Shown here one piece after another: positions 8,971 to 17,538 of a stretch of 64,000 nt of DNA. Each line of letters starts with the position of its first letter. Positions within the stretch are counted from its first letter, which is position 1. A program made the position numbers and the translations under genes. The notes below the pieces were generated by a model. It was given only the letters and a program-made list of their open reading frames with translations. It made no database searches and was not told the DNA's origin. The stretch is from Nocardia araoensis NBRC 100135 (GTDB lineage: Bacteria; Actinomycetota; Actinomycetes; Mycobacteriales; Mycobacteriaceae), in contig NZ_BAFR01000034.1 of assembly GCF_000308435.1 (NCBI RefSeq), forward strand, positions 1-64,000. The letters run 5' to 3'.

Positions 8971-9270
8971 ATGGTCGAAACAATGGACGAGCTCATCGCT
9001 CGGGTGCGGAATCAGCTCTACCGGCTCACCGATCTCAACGACGCCATGAATGGCATCCGGGTAACCGAGACGTCGCCCGACGGTGCGGTGACCGCGGAAG
9101 TCGACGGTAACGCGGCTTTGATCGGACTCCGCTTTTCCGCTGCGGTGTCGAAGCTTTCGCCGGAGGAGTTCGAGAAATCGGTCGTGGAAACCGCGAGAGC
9201 GGCCGCGCACAAGGCTTTTACCGAACGCGGCGCGCTCATCACCGCATTCAACGAGGAGGCCACCGGGTAG
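8971..9270 (+). CDS. YbaB/EbfC-like small protein, 99 aa
   Basis: A clear YbaB-type pattern: an N-terminal helix (MDELIARVRNQLYRLTDLNDAM), a strand pair around VTETSPDGAVTAEVDGNAALIGLRF, and a C-terminal helix (EEFEKSVVETARAAAHKAF). YbaB folds usually bind DNA as dimers, but in ESX loci (EspL, EspH) they act as secretion accessories. I chose the ATG with GAGG 7 nt upstream; a TTG at 8941 overlapping the previous stop would add ten residues. The gene sits between the first YbaB-like gene and the EspC-like substrate. Confidence 0.65.
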   Translation: MVETMDELIARVRNQLYRLTDLNDAMNGIRVTETSPDGAVTAEVDGNAALIGLRFSAAVSKLSPEEFEKSVVETARAAAHKAFTERGALITAFNEEATG

Positions 9271-9369
9271 TCACCGGATGTTAACCACGACGGGATCGCG
9301 ATATGCGGTCTTCGCTAGGTAAAGTTGAATACGAAACGTCGGGGGATGTTTCGGGATTGGACGATGATC

Positions 9370-9687
9370 ATGAGCCACATTGAAGTAGTCCCGGATGCGC
9401 TGCGTGTATACGGAAGCGAATCGGCGGCCATGGCTGCCGGAGTGGGCGCGATCGCCGCGACCGACCAAGCCGCGACGGTTGCCGCGGTGGTCCCGGTGTT
9501 CGGCCTGATCGGCCAGGAGTTCCTCGCCTCGTACGCCTTCGCCCAGGCCAACCACCTGTCCTCGGTGGCGCAACTCGCCGCCGTGCACGCGGGCACCGCG
9601 TTGACGGCGCATCAGGCCGCCGCCACCTACGAGGGCACGGACACCGCCTCGGGCGCGGCCATCGGAGCGATCCGCACGCGGTCATGA
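9370..9687 (+). CDS. EspC-like ESX secretion target, 105 aa
   Basis: It matches the EspC/DUF2580 type VII target family: HIEVVPDALRVYGSESAAMAAG, then a helical hairpin, then LTAHQAAATYEGTD. The YEGTD fits the YxxxD general export signal after the second helix. There is no classical signal peptide. ATG codons at 9364 and 9370 are both possible; I chose the one giving the family's usual MSHIEV start. The stop overlaps the ATG of the EspA/E-like gene (ATGA), mirroring the mycobacterial espF-espE and espC-espA pairs, whose products leave the cell together. Confidence 0.75.
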   Translation: MSHIEVVPDALRVYGSESAAMAAGVGAIAATDQAATVAAVVPVFGLIGQEFLASYAFAQANHLSSVAQLAAVHAGTALTAHQAAATYEGTDTASGAAIGAIRTRS

Positions 9688-11066
9688 CCACGCCGGGAGC
9701 CGTTCCTCCGCCCGGCGCCGATCCGCTGGATCCCACAGTTCTGGAATTGCTGCGCGGCAGTGTTCTCGCACCCATGCTCGACATGCCGGTGAACGATGTG
9801 CTGCACAGCATGGGTCTACCGAATCTGCCGGAGATGCCCGCCTTCGTGCAGCTGCCGGAGCTACCGCCGCTGCCGACGATCGATCTCGGCGCGCTGATGC
9901 GCCCGCTGACCGATCTCGCCTCCGCGTTCGGCACCGGTCAGCTCGGCGCGCCCGCGCCCGCGCCTGCGCAGGCCGGTGGTACCGCCGCGGCGCCGCCCGC
10001 GCCGCCGGTCGACCCGACTCAGTTGCTGCAGAACGTGTCGACCGTGATGCAGACGGTGATGCAGGTCGGCTCGTCCCTGGTGCAGACCTTGATGTCGGTC
10101 TGGCAGGGCATGGCCGCGATGGAGGCCGCGAAGAAGGCAGGTGCGGCGCAGACCGACGCGAGCGAGCTGGCGGCGCAGAGCGCGCAGGAGAAGGCGGTGC
10201 TCGGCAGCGCGGCGGGCAGCGTCTTCACCGGCGCGGGCCTGATGTCGGCGGTGCTGGCGAAGTTCTCCACCACCATGGCCTTCGCGCCGCTGCTCGCGGC
10301 CTCGCCGGGCGGACAGGGCTTCCTGGTCGCCTCCGCGATCGAGGCGATGACCGAGGCGCTGGCGATCACCGCCAAGACGAAAGCCGAGATGGTCGGCCAC
10401 AGTGCGAGCATGACGCAGGCCGGTCAGAAGGTCGCGATCACGAACGCGCCGACCGGGGTGAAGTCGGCCGAACAGCTGACCCAGCTGATGAGCATGATCA
10501 CACCGCTGATCAGCACGGCCGGTCAGGTGGCGCAGTCGCTCGGGCAGCTGGCGGCGGCCAATCCTTCGCTGCTCGCACCGAAACCGATCAGCGCCCCCGG
10601 CGCGCACGAAAGCGCGGGTGAGCCAGGGGAAGGCAAGGAAGGCGAAGAAGGACAGCACGCCGGTGGCTCGGGCGGCGCGGGTGGCATCGGCGGTGGCGTC
10701 CCCGGTGCGATCGCCGCGGCCGCCGCGCCGCTGAACCCCTGGCCGGGGACCCGGGTGGCCGGCGGGTCGCTCGGCAACATCGGCGGTGCCACCGCTGCCG
10801 GAACGGGAACGTCGTCCGCGGCGTCCGCCACCGTCGCGGCGGGGACCGGAACCGGGGGCGGATATATGCCGATGGGTGGCGCGGGTATGGCCGGCGCGGG
10901 CTTGGCGCGCGACGGCGAATCGACCACCGACGCGCTGCGCGGCCAGATGGTCACAGGCCAGCACGGCGACGAAGTGGTCGGCCGGATCGAAGGGGTCTCG
11001 CTGCCGGTGGTCGGCGCGGCCGACGCGACATCGGAACCACCGCCGGACAAGGAACTCACGCTCTGA
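9684..11066 (+). CDS. EspA/EspE-like ESX substrate, 460 aa
   Basis: It starts by overlapping the EspC-like gene. Residues 1-110 are Pro-rich with repeated LPELPP-type segments. Residues 110-310 are a long Ala-rich helical domain with a SVWQGMAAMEAAKKAG turn (a WxG element) and a hydrophobic GLMSAVLAKFSTTMAFAPLL stretch. The C-terminal 150 residues are Gly/Ala/Pro low complexity ending in a short acidic tail. This layout matches EspA and EspE of mycobacterial ESX-1, which are co-secreted with EspC/EspF. No enzyme motif is visible. A surface or capsule role is known for the relatives and only inferred here. Confidence 0.65.
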   Translation: MTTPGAVPPPGADPLDPTVLELLRGSVLAPMLDMPVNDVLHSMGLPNLPEMPAFVQLPELPPLPTIDLGALMRPLTDLASAFGTGQLGAPAPAPAQAGGTAAAPPAPPVDPTQLLQNVSTVMQTVMQVGSSLVQTLMSVWQGMAAMEAAKKAGAAQTDASELAAQSAQEKAVLGSAAGSVFTGAGLMSAVLAKFSTTMAFAPLLAASPGGQGFLVASAIEAMTEALAITAKTKAEMVGHSASMTQAGQKVAITNAPTGVKSAEQLTQLMSMITPLISTAGQVAQSLGQLAAANPSLLAPKPISAPGAHESAGEPGEGKEGEEGQHAGGSGGAGGIGGGVPGAIAAAAAPLNPWPGTRVAGGSLGNIGGATAAGTGTSSAASATVAAGTGTGGGYMPMGGAGMAGAGLARDGESTTDALRGQMVTGQHGDEVVGRIEGVSLPVVGAADATSEPPPDKELTL

Positions 11067-11098
11067 CGCGAGTGCCGAGCAGTACACAGGAGGGTCTT

Positions 11099-11440
11099 AT
11101 GAGTGACGGGCGGGGTCAGGTGTACGACAGCGTGCGATTCGACCCGGTCACGGCGGCCAAGGCGTCATCCGGACTGGACGCGCTGGCCGACCGGTTGGCA
11201 TCGGATCTGCGCTCCGCCGAGGAAGCGCTGACCGTCGTTCCCGCGGGCGCCGACGAGGTCTCCGGCCGGGCCGCGCAGACCGCGAACGATGTGGCGTCGT
11301 CGTACCTGGCCGGTGCACAGGCGAGCGTGCACGAATTGCGCAAGCTCGCGGCCACGTTGCGGCTGCACTCGAACGAGTTCGACGGCATGGAATCGGCCAA
11401 TACGGCGGATTTCGGCGCCACGGGCGGCCGGTCCGCCTGA
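11099..11440 (+). CDS. PE-family protein, 113 aa
   Basis: A helical hairpin of PE type: FDPVTAAKASSGLDALADRL, a turn at VVPAGADEVSGRAA, and a second helix through ELRKLAATLRLHSNEFDGME. The ATG has a very strong AGGAGG six bases upstream; an earlier ATG in frame lacks this. The length fits a bare PE domain with no C-terminal extension. I do not see a clear YxxxD/E export motif. It is followed 34 bp later by a PPE gene and an EspG gene, so it should form the usual PE-PPE-EspG complex in the cytosol. Confidence 0.75.
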   Translation: MSDGRGQVYDSVRFDPVTAAKASSGLDALADRLASDLRSAEEALTVVPAGADEVSGRAAQTANDVASSYLAGAQASVHELRKLAATLRLHSNEFDGMESANTADFGATGGRSA

Positions 11441-11474
11441 CCGTCGTCGAGCAATCGAAAGGTCCTCCGCAGCA

Positions 11475-12464
11475 ATGATCGAATCGCCGCAGCCAGGTTT
11501 CACCGGCGTGGTGTGGACCGCGCGTCCGCCCGAGCGGCTCGCGCGCGACCTCACCACGGGGCCGGGCGCCGTGCCGATGGCCGAGGCCGTCTCGGCGTGG
11601 TCGCGCCTGGCCGCGTCGTTCGGCGCCGCTGTGGTCGAGTACGAGAAGGTTCTCGCGGACGTGCGCGGAGCCTGGCAATCCGGGCGCAGCGACGAAGTGC
11701 TGCAACGAATCACGACCCTGCGCGACTGGCTGGTCGAGGCCGCCGCCGCGGCGGCGGCCAACGCCGCACGGTTCCAGGCCCAGGTCGCCGCCTACGAGAT
11801 CGCCCGGCTGACGATGCCCAACACCGCCGACCTGGAAAACCTTCAGCAGGTACAGCGCATGCTGGAGTCGATGACCGGGATGCTCGGTGCGCCGATCCGC
11901 GCGATCGCGGCGGACACCGACGCCGAGCAGGACGCGGCGAAGGCGATGGCCTCGCGGGTCATGCGGAACTACGAGATGGCCACCGAACCACTGGCCTTGC
12001 CCTGGCAGCACCAAGAGCCGCCGGTGGTGGCGCCGGAGCAGGCGCTGACCGCCGAACAGGCCGCGGCGTCGGCCGAGGCCGCGATGCCACGCGGTGCCGC
12101 GCCGATCGGTGCGATGCCGATCGGGACGGTGCCCATCCCCGCGATGCCGCGAGTGCCCACCGCGTACCGGGCTCCGGTGTACGCCCAGTCGGCCGCCACG
12201 GCCGAAGTCGTTCCGCGCGTCACGCAGGCCACGGTGAACACGGGCGGGCAACCCGCGCCGCTCGTTCCTGGAGCACTGGGGCAGGCCGGGCCCGCGCAGG
12301 AGGCGGCGCGGTTCCCACGTGCCAGCCTTCCCGCGGAGACGAGCGACCAGATCGGCTTCGAGGGCGGCATCCAGGCGGCGCCGGCGGTGCTCGGCGGCGC
12401 CGAACCCGCGGCGCACGCCGTCGCGCCGACGGAGGCAGGCCCCGAGACGGGAGGTGCGCCGTGA
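11475..12464 (+). CDS. PPE-family protein, 329 aa
   Basis: The N-terminal PPE domain (about 170 residues) begins FTGVVWTARPPERLARDL, carrying the literal PPE residues. It has an AWQSG turn between helices and a long helix LRDWLVEAAAAAAANAARFQ. After residue 170 the protein is Ala/Pro-rich low complexity with GAMPIGTVPIPAMPR repeats. The frame opens earlier on the strand, but the ATG at 11475 fits the family start. The stop overlaps the GTG of the EspG gene. PPE proteins pair with PE partners and are exported by ESX; PPE partners in ESX-3-like systems work in iron uptake, but no such role can be read here. Confidence 0.8.
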   Translation: MIESPQPGFTGVVWTARPPERLARDLTTGPGAVPMAEAVSAWSRLAASFGAAVVEYEKVLADVRGAWQSGRSDEVLQRITTLRDWLVEAAAAAAANAARFQAQVAAYEIARLTMPNTADLENLQQVQRMLESMTGMLGAPIRAIAADTDAEQDAAKAMASRVMRNYEMATEPLALPWQHQEPPVVAPEQALTAEQAAASAEAAMPRGAAPIGAMPIGTVPIPAMPRVPTAYRAPVYAQSAATAEVVPRVTQATVNTGGQPAPLVPGALGQAGPAQEAARFPRASLPAETSDQIGFEGGIQAAPAVLGGAEPAAHAVAPTEAGPETGGAP

Positions 12465-13252
12465 CGTCACTGTCGAACGACGCGCTGCTCGTCGTCGCCG
12501 AGCGTCTCGGTGTGCAAACCTTGCCGCTGGTTCTCTCCACCGGGCCGCAACAGGATTCGATCGAGGAATATCGCGCCGCGCGGGAGCGGGCGCTGTCCGG
12601 CCTGATCGGCGAGGGCCTGCTCGACGCCGAGGGCGAAGTCGAATCGGACTTGGCCGGTGCACTGTTCGTCTTGGCGCAACCGGACCGTGAGCTCGTCGCC
12701 CGCGTCTACACCGAGGAAGGCGCTCGCCGCTTCTGTCTGGCGCGCCGGGGTGAGCAGCACGCGCTCGCCGTGCGCTCGGGCGACAGTTTCGAGGTGACGT
12801 CGATCTGGGCCGACGGCTCGGACGCGTCGCTGGCTCGTCCGCTGCTGGCCGCGCTCGGCCCGTGCGAACCCGCGCAGATCGCCGGATTCAGCGCGCTCGC
12901 CGCCGAATTGGCCGACCGCATGGACGCGGCCGAGGGCTCCGCCGACTACGCCGACGCGATGTACGCCCTCGGCGTCGGTGAGCGCGACGCCGCCGTGCTC
13001 GGCCTCGCCTTCGGCTCCTGCCGCGCTTACGCCGAGATCGTGGCCTACGCCCATCGGGACGGGCTGACCAGCCGGGCGCCCGGGGCGGTGGCGGTGTACG
13101 ACACCGGCCGCGGGCGGATCGTCGTCGCCCCCATGGTCTCGCCGGATCAGCAGATCTGGTCGACGGTCACGACGGGCACCGACCACCGGGTGACTCAGGC
13201 GGTCGCCACGTTGCTGGAAGGGCTGCCCGGGGGGAGGTGGCTGCCTCAGTAG
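12461..13252 (+). CDS. espG: EspG-family PE/PPE chaperone, 263 aa
   Basis: The GTG start overlaps the PPE stop (GTGA). The protein opens LSNDALLVVAERLGVQTLPLVL and shows the EspG layout: an N-terminal helix and strand, ARVYTEEGARRFCLARRG, a central helical GFSALAAELADRMDAAEG segment, and C-terminal strands ending VTQAVATLLEGLPGGRW. The length is typical. Direct coupling to PE and PPE shows that it is the dedicated chaperone of that pair. It is clearly diverged from the first EspG-like protein of the operon, so the locus has two chaperones for two clients. Confidence 0.8.
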   Translation: MTSLSNDALLVVAERLGVQTLPLVLSTGPQQDSIEEYRAARERALSGLIGEGLLDAEGEVESDLAGALFVLAQPDRELVARVYTEEGARRFCLARRGEQHALAVRSGDSFEVTSIWADGSDASLARPLLAALGPCEPAQIAGFSALAAELADRMDAAEGSADYADAMYALGVGERDAAVLGLAFGSCRAYAEIVAYAHRDGLTSRAPGAVAVYDTGRGRIVVAPMVSPDQQIWSTVTTGTDHRVTQAVATLLEGLPGGRWLPQ

Positions 13253-13346
13253 CTGTCGAGTCGCAAGAAAACTCGGTTGCCACATTGCTCGGCGAGATCG
13301 TCCCGATCTCCGCACCAACACAAGTTCTGACGGAAGGACCAACGAA

Positions 13347-13652
13347 ATGGCTTACACAACTCTCGGCGACGGCTCGGGGAACACCTACGGTGTCGAAGAG
13401 GGCGGCATCGACGGCGTCGTCAGCCGCATGGAGGACTCGATCTCGACGCTGCGCACCTCGATCAACCAGATCGACGAGTCGGTGCAGGCCGTCGCGCGTG
13501 GCTGGCAGGGCGACGCCCACCGCGAGTTCAACACCGCGGCCACCGAATGGCACGACGAGGTCACCGCGCTCAACGGCAAGCTCGACCGGCTCTCGCAGGC
13601 CGTGACCTCGGGCAAGAACACCATTGTCGGCTCCGACGCGGCGGGTCTGTGA
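13347..13652 (+). CDS. WXG100 (EsxB-like) secreted protein, 101 aa
   Basis: A helical hairpin with the WXG turn in ARGWQGDAHREF at the centre, and helices SRMEDSISTLRTSINQID and LNGKLDRLSQAV. A GGAAGGA lies about 10 nt before the ATG. WXG100 proteins leave as heterodimers through the EccC channel. The C-terminus has no clear YxxxD/E motif, so the export signal may lie in a partner. It forms a pair with the next gene, 60 bp downstream. Confidence 0.85.
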   Translation: MAYTTLGDGSGNTYGVEEGGIDGVVSRMEDSISTLRTSINQIDESVQAVARGWQGDAHREFNTAATEWHDEVTALNGKLDRLSQAVTSGKNTIVGSDAAGL

Positions 13653-13712
13653 CCGCTCGATGGCATTGCCGTCCAGCTGGATCGCCCACCGCACGACTAG
13701 AAGGAAACAACA

Positions 13713-14006
13713 ATGACGATCAAGTACAACTCGCCCGCCATCACCGAGATGGTCGGTGACCTCAACCAGTACGGCTCCAACATGAAGGCGCAGATCGACG
13801 AGCTCAACGGCGCCGCAGCGGCGTTCCGCGAGAACCTGCAGGGTGAGCAGGCGGTCTCGAACTTCGACACCGCGCACAAGAACCTGACCACCGAGCTGGA
13901 GGACACCCTTCAGAAGCTGGACAACCTCGCCACCAAGGTCGAGAACGCGCTCGGTCGCGCCATCGAGGCCGACGGCAAGGTCGGCGACGGCTTCGCCGCG
14001 TTCTGA
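13713..14006 (+). CDS. WXG100-superfamily (EsxG-like) protein with NLQG turn, 97 aa
   Basis: The length equals that of mycobacterial EsxG, and the ending GDGFAAF resembles EsxG's aromatic end. The turn reads ENLQGEQAVSNF, with Leu where most family members have Trp; EsxG has HQG there. The first residues, MTIKYNSPAITEM, recall EsxH. It is the second half of the Esx pair and the last gene before a strong terminator. Together with the PE, PPE and EspG genes this makes locus 1 most like ESX-3, by resemblance rather than by phylogeny. Confidence 0.8.
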   Translation: MTIKYNSPAITEMVGDLNQYGSNMKAQIDELNGAAAAFRENLQGEQAVSNFDTAHKNLTTELEDTLQKLDNLATKVENALGRAIEADGKVGDGFAAF

Positions 14007-14024
14007 TCGCGCACAGCGACGAAC

Positions 14025-14060
14025 AACGGCCGGCTGGTGAGGGTTCCAGCCGGCCGTTTC
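14025..14060. terminator. Bidirectional terminator between the esx pair and eccE
   Basis: A perfect 13-bp stem AACGGCCGGCTGG / CCAGCCGGCCGTT with an 8-nt loop, followed by TTTCGTCT on the plus strand. It separates two converging transcription units. Confidence 0.85.
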
Positions 14061-14066
14061 GTCTGC

Positions 14067-15854
14067 TCAGCGGGCCGCGAGTGACTCGCCGATGTAGTGC
14101 ATCTCGTCCGGTGTGGTGACCATCAGCACGGTGGCGCTGCGCGCGGCGGTGCGCACCGTGATCCGGTTGGGCGCTTCTGGATCCTGCACCAGCGTGACGT
14201 CGGCGTCGACGGACCTGCCCGGATCGTCCGGCCGCCGCACGTGCACGATCGTCGCACCGCCCGCGTGTGCGATCGGCGGGACGCCGTCGAACACCAGCAC
14301 CGTCGTGCTCGGATAGGGCGCGGCGGGCGGCGGCGGAGGAGCGGGCGGATGGTAGCTGGCGCCCGCGGCCCGCGGCGCGATCGAGAGAACGTGCGGTGCA
14401 CCGAGATTCGTCACCATGGTGTGCCACGCCTCCGGCCGGGCGGTGTGCACGATGGCGTGAGCGCCGAGCGCGGTGGCGCGCAGTATCACCTGCTGCGCGA
14501 GATCCAGGTTGCCGATCACCTCGAGGTGCCTGGTGCCCTCGCCGATCAACGGCACCGCGATGCCCTGCCCGCGCTCGTCGGCGCCGATGAGCTGACCGCA
14601 GCCCGCCGTCGGCACCGCGAACCCGGCGAGCGCGGCCAGCGTGCCGCGATAGGCGATGTCGCTGCCCCAGCGGCCCGCGTAGCCGATGGGCAAGGTGTCC
14701 AGAAGGATTCGCAGTTGGTTGCCCACCAGCTCACGCAACCCGGGCAGTGGTGGTTCCTCCGGTGGCGCGACGGTGTCGAAACGGACCACCGCGTTGAGCA
14801 CCACGGTGTCGGCGAAATCGGTGTGCCGATCGTGGCGGGCCGCTCCCGGCCGCAGGCGCAGCGTCACCGTGGTGGACAAGCTGGGCACCGCCCAGATGTC
14901 GGCCAGTCCACGCGGGCCGATCATGTCGGCCGCGATCTGGTACTGGGTGAGGTAACGGCCCTGGTATTCGAGCGTTTTCGGGGACTCGGCGAGTTGGTCG
15001 ACATCGAAGCCGTGGGTGAGCTGGCGCACCGCGGTGTTCATCTCGGTCGCGGTCAGCACGGACGCGGCGATGTCGTGCGCGGCGAGCCGGTTGGCGACCC
15101 GGCGGGTGGCGATGATCGCCGTGCGCAGCGCGCCGCTGCCACCGCCGCCGCGGTTGTCCACCGCCTCGGCGTTGGCCAGTGGATCCATCCGCAGCACCAG
15201 CCAGCAGGTGCGATGCGCGATGGCGGGCAGCGGGCCGAGGATGCGGTCGTAGAGTTGCGCGGCGACGCCGGTGCCCGCGGTGCGCGCGCCGGTGCTCACC
15301 ACGTCGATGCCGGCCAGGGTCAGATCGAATTGATCGAGGCAGCGAGCGATCTCGGGAAGCGGGAGCAGTTGGTCGGTGCTGAGCGAACCGCGGTCCAGCA
15401 GCGTCAGCGTGTCCGGTGGCGGGTCGATCCGGAGCATGGTGAGCAGTAGATCGCCGTCCCAGCGCACGCCGTAACCGCCGCCCTCGGCCAGCGGTACGTC
15501 GAGTGCGGGCGCCTGCGTCAGGCGTTCGGCCGGGCGCAATCCGGGACGCCTGCGGGCGATCGCGCTACCGATGCGCTCGGCGGGCGTGTGTCCGCGGATC
15601 GGCGCGAGACCGGCCAGCGCGACCACCGCGCCCGCGGCGATCGCACCCCAGATCGAGTTGCCCGCGGCGAGAACAATCCACGCGAGGGCGGCGGACGATA
15701 TCGCGACGGGAACTATCACGCGCAGCGGAAAAATGCGAAACAACCAGAATTCCGGATCGCGCAGAGTGTCATAGTCCGATGGGCGTTGAATTCTCGGCGT
15801 CGGAGCATCCGTTATTTCACTTTCGGTTGCCTCGCCGTTCATCGATTCGTTCAC
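14067..15854 (-). CDS. eccE: ESX core component EccE (locus 1), 595 aa
   Basis: EccE sits at the edge of the ESX membrane complex. Two membrane helices lie near residues 35-80 (RVIVPVAISSAALAWIVLAA, then AIAAGAVVALAGLAPI). A cytosolic domain follows, with HRTCWLVLRMDPLANAEA and a Gly-rich GGGGSGALRTA segment that recurs in the EccE of locus 2. The GTG at 15854 was chosen over ATG codons far upstream because it has CAGGGA before it and gives the expected N-terminus; an ATG at 15842 is also possible. The gene diverges from eccB. Confidence 0.85.
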   Translation of the reverse strand: MNESMNGEATESEITDAPTPRIQRPSDYDTLRDPEFWLFRIFPLRVIVPVAISSAALAWIVLAAGNSIWGAIAAGAVVALAGLAPIRGHTPAERIGSAIARRRPGLRPAERLTQAPALDVPLAEGGGYGVRWDGDLLLTMLRIDPPPDTLTLLDRGSLSTDQLLPLPEIARCLDQFDLTLAGIDVVSTGARTAGTGVAAQLYDRILGPLPAIAHRTCWLVLRMDPLANAEAVDNRGGGGSGALRTAIIATRRVANRLAAHDIAASVLTATEMNTAVRQLTHGFDVDQLAESPKTLEYQGRYLTQYQIAADMIGPRGLADIWAVPSLSTTVTLRLRPGAARHDRHTDFADTVVLNAVVRFDTVAPPEEPPLPGLRELVGNQLRILLDTLPIGYAGRWGSDIAYRGTLAALAGFAVPTAGCGQLIGADERGQGIAVPLIGEGTRHLEVIGNLDLAQQVILRATALGAHAIVHTARPEAWHTMVTNLGAPHVLSIAPRAAGASYHPPAPPPPPAAPYPSTTVLVFDGVPPIAHAGGATIVHVRRPDDPGRSVDADVTLVQDPEAPNRITVRTAARSATVLMVTTPDEMHYIGESLAAR

Positions 15855-15984
15855 AGTTGTTTGTCCCTGCTTCGCCTCTGTACGGCCGCCGTTGATCGGC
15901 TTCGGATTCCATCGGTTCCGGGCCGTCGGTGAATTACGGTACCGTGTCGAAGAGAATGGTGATCGATAGCTCGATGGAGACCAT
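15855..15984. promoter_or_regulatory. Divergent promoter region between eccE and eccB (locus 1)
   Basis: A 130-bp spacer between two divergent core genes. It holds a perfect 10-bp palindrome ACGGTACCGT at 15936-15945 in a locally AT-richer stretch. The palindrome is a reasonable operator candidate. No regulator gene adjoins it. Confidence 0.45.
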
Positions 15985-17493
15985 GTGCCGGCACAGCTGA
16001 CCACCCGCGCTCAGGTCAACGGATACCGATTCCTGTTGCGCAGGCTCGATCACGCGCTGGTGCGCCGCGACGTGCGTATGTTGCACGATCCGATGCGTTC
16101 CCAGATCCGCTCGTTGCTCGTCGGCGCGGTGCTCGGTGTGCTCGTGGTGGCCGGCGCCGCGATTCTGGCGTTCCTGCGTCCACAGGGCGCGATCGGCGAC
16201 GCCGTGATCGTCTCGGGAAAGCAGAGTGGCGCGTTGTACGTGGTGGTGGGAGACCAGGAGGGCGACAAGACCCTGCACCCCGTGCTCAATCTCGCGTCCG
16301 CGCGGCTGATCACCGGCGCCAACGCCGAACCGCACGCGGTGAAGGACGACAAGCTGAACGATCTGCCGCGCGGGCCGCTGCTCGGCATTCCGGGAGCGCC
16401 GAGCGCGCTGCCCGGTTCGAAGCAGGGCGACAACTCGGAGTGGTCGCTGTGCGAGACCATTCCGCTGTCCGAAGGCGGTAGCGCCGCCGCGTCCTCGGGC
16501 GGCACGACGACGGTGATCGCGGGCCATCCCGCGCTCGGGGACCGGATCCGGACCTCGAACCACGATGAGGCGCTGCTCGTCCGGCGCGACAACAAGACCT
16601 ACCTGGTCTACGACGGCAAACGCGCCGAGGTCGACCCGGCCAATTCGGTGATGGCCAGGGCGCTCGACCTGCGCGCCCAGCGGCCACGGCCGGTCGGCAC
16701 CGGACTGCTCGGCGCGACGACGCAGGTTCCCGCGCTGACTCCGCCGCAGATCCCCCGGGCGGGGGAGCGCGGGCCCGGCCCGCTGTCGGAGATCCCGGTC
16801 GGCGGCGTCATCTCGGTGTCCGGCGTGGGACCGGACGGCGGTTCGGTGCTGTACGTCGTGCTCGCCGAGGGTTTGCAGCCGGTATCGCCGTTCACCGCGC
16901 AGGTGATCAGGTACGCCGATTCGCACGGCATGCGGGAGATCGCGACCATGCCGCCCGATGTGCTGGAACGGGTTCCGGTGGTCCGGCAACTGCCGGTGGA
17001 CGACTTCCCGGTGCGGACCCCGCGGATCCTGCCCGCCGAGGACGCCCCGGTCGCCTGTGTGGCCTGGGCGAAGTCGCCGGGCACCGCTCCGGGGCAGAGC
17101 GAGGCGGGCACGGGCGACGGCCCCGGTGAGCGCGCGGCGGTCAGCCTGCTGGTCGGCACCCGCTTGCCGATCGCGGAGTCCGCGAAACCCGTCGAGGTGT
17201 CCACCTCCGACGGCGTCGGCGACCGGGTCGACGCCGCCTACATCCCGCCGGGCTCAGGGGAGTTCGTGCAGGTGACCGGCATGGAGCCGGGCAGCCCGCG
17301 CCGGGACAGCCTGTTCTACATCGCCGATACCGGCGTGCGCTACGGCATTCCGGACGCGGCCACCGCGAATGTGCTCGGGCTCGGCGGCACCCCGCGCCTC
17401 GCGCCATGGGCGATCGTCGGCCAGATGGTGCCCGGGCCCACGCTGTCGGCGCGGGACGCGCTGGTCAGCCACGATTCGCTGCCCACGAAATGA
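15985..17493 (+). CDS. eccB: ESX core component EccB (locus 1), 502 aa
   Basis: EccB spans the membrane once and forms the periplasmic part of the ESX complex. The signature N-terminus is present: TTRAQVNGYRFLLRRLDHAL, then VRRDVRMLHDPMRSQ, then one membrane helix (SLLVGAVLGVLVVAGAAILAF, about residues 44-65). A large periplasmic domain follows, with a Cys near residue 160 and another near 358 that may pair. The C-terminal GMEPGSPRRDSLFYIADTG repeat motif is intact. The GTG has GGAGA upstream. This gene is the reference that exposes the eccB relic in locus 2, and it may be the only working EccB in the window. Confidence 0.92.
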   Translation: MPAQLTTRAQVNGYRFLLRRLDHALVRRDVRMLHDPMRSQIRSLLVGAVLGVLVVAGAAILAFLRPQGAIGDAVIVSGKQSGALYVVVGDQEGDKTLHPVLNLASARLITGANAEPHAVKDDKLNDLPRGPLLGIPGAPSALPGSKQGDNSEWSLCETIPLSEGGSAAASSGGTTTVIAGHPALGDRIRTSNHDEALLVRRDNKTYLVYDGKRAEVDPANSVMARALDLRAQRPRPVGTGLLGATTQVPALTPPQIPRAGERGPGPLSEIPVGGVISVSGVGPDGGSVLYVVLAEGLQPVSPFTAQVIRYADSHGMREIATMPPDVLERVPVVRQLPVDDFPVRTPRILPAEDAPVACVAWAKSPGTAPGQSEAGTGDGPGERAAVSLLVGTRLPIAESAKPVEVSTSDGVGDRVDAAYIPPGSGEFVQVTGMEPGSPRRDSLFYIADTGVRYGIPDAATANVLGLGGTPRLAPWAIVGQMVPGPTLSARDALVSHDSLPTK

Positions 17494-17497
17494 GGTG

Positions 17498-17523
17498 CGG
17501 CGGACCGGTGACCCGGTCCGCCG
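17498..17523. terminator. Bidirectional terminator between eccB and eccA
   Basis: A perfect 11-bp stem CGGCGGACCGG / CCGGTCCGCCG with a TGAC loop, placed between two converging genes only 45 bp apart. Confidence 0.8.
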
Positions 17524-17538
17524 AGTTCTCGGCCGGAC

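Noticed and set aside
14097..15449. 450-codon plus-strand open frame opposite eccE of locus 1
   Set aside because: Composition is typical of an antisense shadow, and eccE explains the stretch.
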